Of a stretch of 11,033 nucleotides of DNA, positions 9,701-11,033 are shown in pieces. The notes below the pieces were generated by a model. The model saw nothing but the letters and a program-made list of their open reading frames with translations, did no database searches and was not told the origin of the DNA. Source of the stretch: Amoebophrya sp. AT5.2 (lineage: Eukaryota; Sar; Dinophyceae; Syndiniales; Amoebophryaceae). The translations under genes and the position numbers were made by a program. Numbering within the stretch: the first letter of the stretch is position 1; every line of letters begins with the position of its first letter. The stretch lies in contig RXOD01006177.1 of NCBI GenBank assembly GCA_005223375.1, positions 1-11,033 on the forward strand, written 5' to 3'.

Positions 9701-10347
9701 ACGAAGTGCGGTCGGTGCTCTCAGCGCACAACGGAGCGGGCATCCTCGGAGAAGACAACCAAACAGGACTAACGCGACAAGCTGTGCCTGGACTCGGACT
9801 CGAGGAGCATGAAGATCAACACGCTGGAAACCAACACGATCTCGACTTTCATCTCCAAGACGAAAACGCTGAAGCTGCAGCCGACGTTTCGCCATCCGCA
9901 TCGTTCTCGGCGTCGTTCTGGGCGCCGTTCATCTTCGGCCCGACAAGGTCATCGACTGCGGCGGGGAATTTCACTTACATTCATACCTTTCTCCTGATGG
10001 GAGTCGCCTTGCTGACGCTGATCGTCAGGACGAGTATGGTGCTACACAACGATGTCGCGGCAAGTGCCCCTGAGCTGGGCAGAAGTACAAGTAGTCCACC
10101 TACACTCGCGCCGGCGCCGACGTCGAGCCAGCCTTGGGACTCCGGGGAGGTTGGTGAACAGGACGAGAAGGACGACATCATGACGCCGTCGTCAGGACAC
10201 GGACCGCCTGGGGGAGTAGACGCAGACAGCACCAAAGGGAAAACCCCGGCCCCTTTACCTTCATCAACAATCCCTCCAATTCCGCGGAATCGAGAAGGTA
10301 GTGAAAGTGATGACGTTGATGCTGTTCCTGACGGTGAAAAGAAATAA
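6731..10347 (+). CDS. Mps1/TTK-like protein kinase with a C-terminal membrane segment
   Basis: Join 6731-7378, 7876-10347; the stop is TAA 10345-10347. The start is provisional: ATG 6731 (AAAAATGG context) or 6710, or further upstream. The product is about 1039 residues. The N-terminal part is low-complexity and charged (RRRRSSSSS, DEEEED). The kinase domain starts at the exon 2 border: loop LARGYSADVY (7876-7905); beta-3 Lys in FAMKIV (7942-7944); alpha-C Glu (7990-7992); catalytic loop HCDIKPANFLL with Asp 8317 and Asn 8332; metal site DLV in place of DFG (8371-8379); RDVQCGTLRYMAPE ending at 8460; then SADVWSLG (8881-8904), DPRVEIRYPSL and the DRW Arg (9211). HxDxKPANFLL, the RD-Q-GT-YM-PE order and VWSLG...L-Y-PF...I-DP...I-YP resemble Mps1/TTK, which phosphorylates kinetochore proteins in the spindle checkpoint. 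Inserts lie at about 8130-8245 and 8461-8880. The tail after about 9260 holds a hydrophobic segment (9970-10032). The key catalytic residues are present, so activity is likely. The kinase call is firm; the subfamily is probable. Confidence 0.85.
7379..7875 (+). other. Intron of the kinase gene (497 bp, phase 0)
   Basis: The donor is CTT|GTAAGT and the acceptor CGCTTACCAG|CTG. Splicing joins SSKQL directly to the glycine loop LARGYSADVY, as expected for beta-strand 1 of a kinase domain. The exon downstream must extend past ATG 7939, because the glycine loop and the bases before the catalytic Lys lie at 7876-7941 in frame. A second in-phase donor, GTGAGT, sits at 7394. The intron also holds a 15-base inverted repeat (CACTCTCTGAGAGTG, 7431-7445), a TG-rich run (7691-7711) and four CTAG motifs (7725-7747). 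I see no convincing internal exon. Confidence 0.7.
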
Positions 10348-10797
10348 AAATAGTTACCCGGGTTTGGCTGCAGATGAAGTTTAAGTGCTAAGTAAAAGTA
10401 ATAGACTTTACCTTAAACTGTTGATCATTTAGCGTAACGCGCGCGAGGTTCGAAACCCGCTAGCCCCCCCCTGACAAATAGCTACTTCGTCCGGGTTACT
10501 CGTGCTATACAACTATCTTTATCTTAGTGTCGACATCATGCACATGCCTCAACTACAAGAAGAAGAGGGAAGCGCGTCTCGACAACTAGCACAACGAGGC
10601 ACGACTTTAGGTTTAGGAAGCTAAATCCTTTTTATGCCAAATGGTAATGGAGCAGGCCCAGCGGAGGCGGACAAGCGAAATATAACGGACTAAGTAGAAG
10701 GAGCTGGAGCGTAAGCCTGATCCTCATCACCCAACGAACCCACACGCAGGAGTAGGAGTACATTGCGAATCAATGCGATAGGGATAGATGTAGATCG
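10348..10797. other. Spacer after the kinase gene, no gene seen
   Basis: No long reading frame or RNA gene is recognisable. An AATAAA hexamer (10343-10348) overlaps the kinase stop codon, so it is a poor candidate for a normally spaced polyadenylation signal. A run of C occurs near 10465, close to the motif GGTTCGAAACC. Confidence 0.4.
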
Positions 10798-11033
10798 ATG
10801 AAGATCATGTCACTCGCTGGAGCGCCGTGCTTGTCCCTCTTGCTGTTTTTGAGTCGACGGAGGCCTCCTCCATTTGAAGATATCCAGGTCTGCATATGTT
10901 GTCCAAGGAAGTCCGCAATGGCTTTAACGATAACGCACAACAAAAAAAATTAAACAGGCCCGGCACAATCGAAAACGAAGCCGGAGCCGGACACAAAAGC
11001 GAAGCGGAAGCCGAAGTCGAAGTCGAAGTCGAA
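10798..11033 (+). CDS. Possible 5' part of a third gene with an Arg-Ser-rich segment (partial, tentative)
   Basis: ATG 10798 opens a short frame, MKIMSLAGAPCLSLLLFLS, that ends at TAA 10951-10953 if unspliced. An acceptor-like AAATTAAACAG|GCC ends at 10957. From 10958 to the window edge one + frame reads ARHNRKRSRSR followed by more RS dipeptides, as in the RS domains of SR splicing factors. A 70-bp intron, CAG|GTCTGC (10888) to 10957, would join the two in phase 0, but GTCTGC is a weak donor. The RS reading rests on a simple six-base repeat, which can give dipeptide repeats in any frame. Whether this is a gene at all is uncertain. Confidence 0.2.
11000..11033. repeat. Six-base tandem repeat, unit CGAAGT/CGAAGC
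   Basis: Units read CGAAGC, GGAAGC, CGAAGT, CGAAGT, CGAAGT and then a partial copy at the window edge. Related, more degenerate copies (CGAAGC, CGGAGC) start near 10976. The period of six keeps a reading frame, which fits a coding repeat, and the array probably continues beyond the window. Confidence 0.85.

Noticed and set aside
10435..10480. GGTTCGAAACC, resembling a tRNA T-arm or B box
   Set aside because: The flanking bases do not form a T stem on either strand, and no A box or acceptor stem is found at the proper distance.

Overview
The window is nuclear DNA of a eukaryote. The evidence is internal: the long reading frames of both genes are broken by AT-richer GT...AG introns whose donors and acceptors restore the frame exactly, and one protein is a typical eukaryotic Ser/Thr kinase. 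Exons are GC-rich and spacers AT-rich. Short introns, compact spacers and genes all on the + strand suggest a protist. An alveolate such as a dinoflagellate relative, or another microbial eukaryote, is possible, but nothing seen here fixes the lineage.

Positions 1-5888 hold the 3' part of one large gene. Six exons (1-84, 190-1326, 1429-2027, 2153-2767, 2889-3795, 3895-5888) join in frame through five introns of 99-125 bp. They encode at least 1777 residues ending at TAA 5886-5888. The protein has several folded-looking blocks separated by acidic, Ala/Ser/Pro and Lys/Ala linkers, and a C-terminal Cys/His-rich block that looks metal-binding. I do not recognise its family, so the function is unknown.

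Positions 5889 to about 6550 are mostly AT-rich spacer. From about 6550 to 10347 lies a protein kinase gene on the same strand. Its N-terminal exon ends at 7378, a 497-bp intron follows (7379-7875), and one large exon runs from 7876 to 10347. The kinase domain is most like Mps1/TTK, the spindle-checkpoint kinase. It has an altered glycine loop, DLV in place of DFG, an insert of about 140 residues after the APE motif, and a long tail with one predicted membrane segment. Its exact 5' end is unresolved.

Positions 10348-10797 show no gene. The last 80 bases carry a six-base repeat that reads as Arg-Ser dipeptides in one + frame directly after a possible acceptor site. This may be the start of an exon of a third gene that runs off the window. 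Nothing in the sequence links the two main genes functionally; they are simply neighbours in the same orientation.
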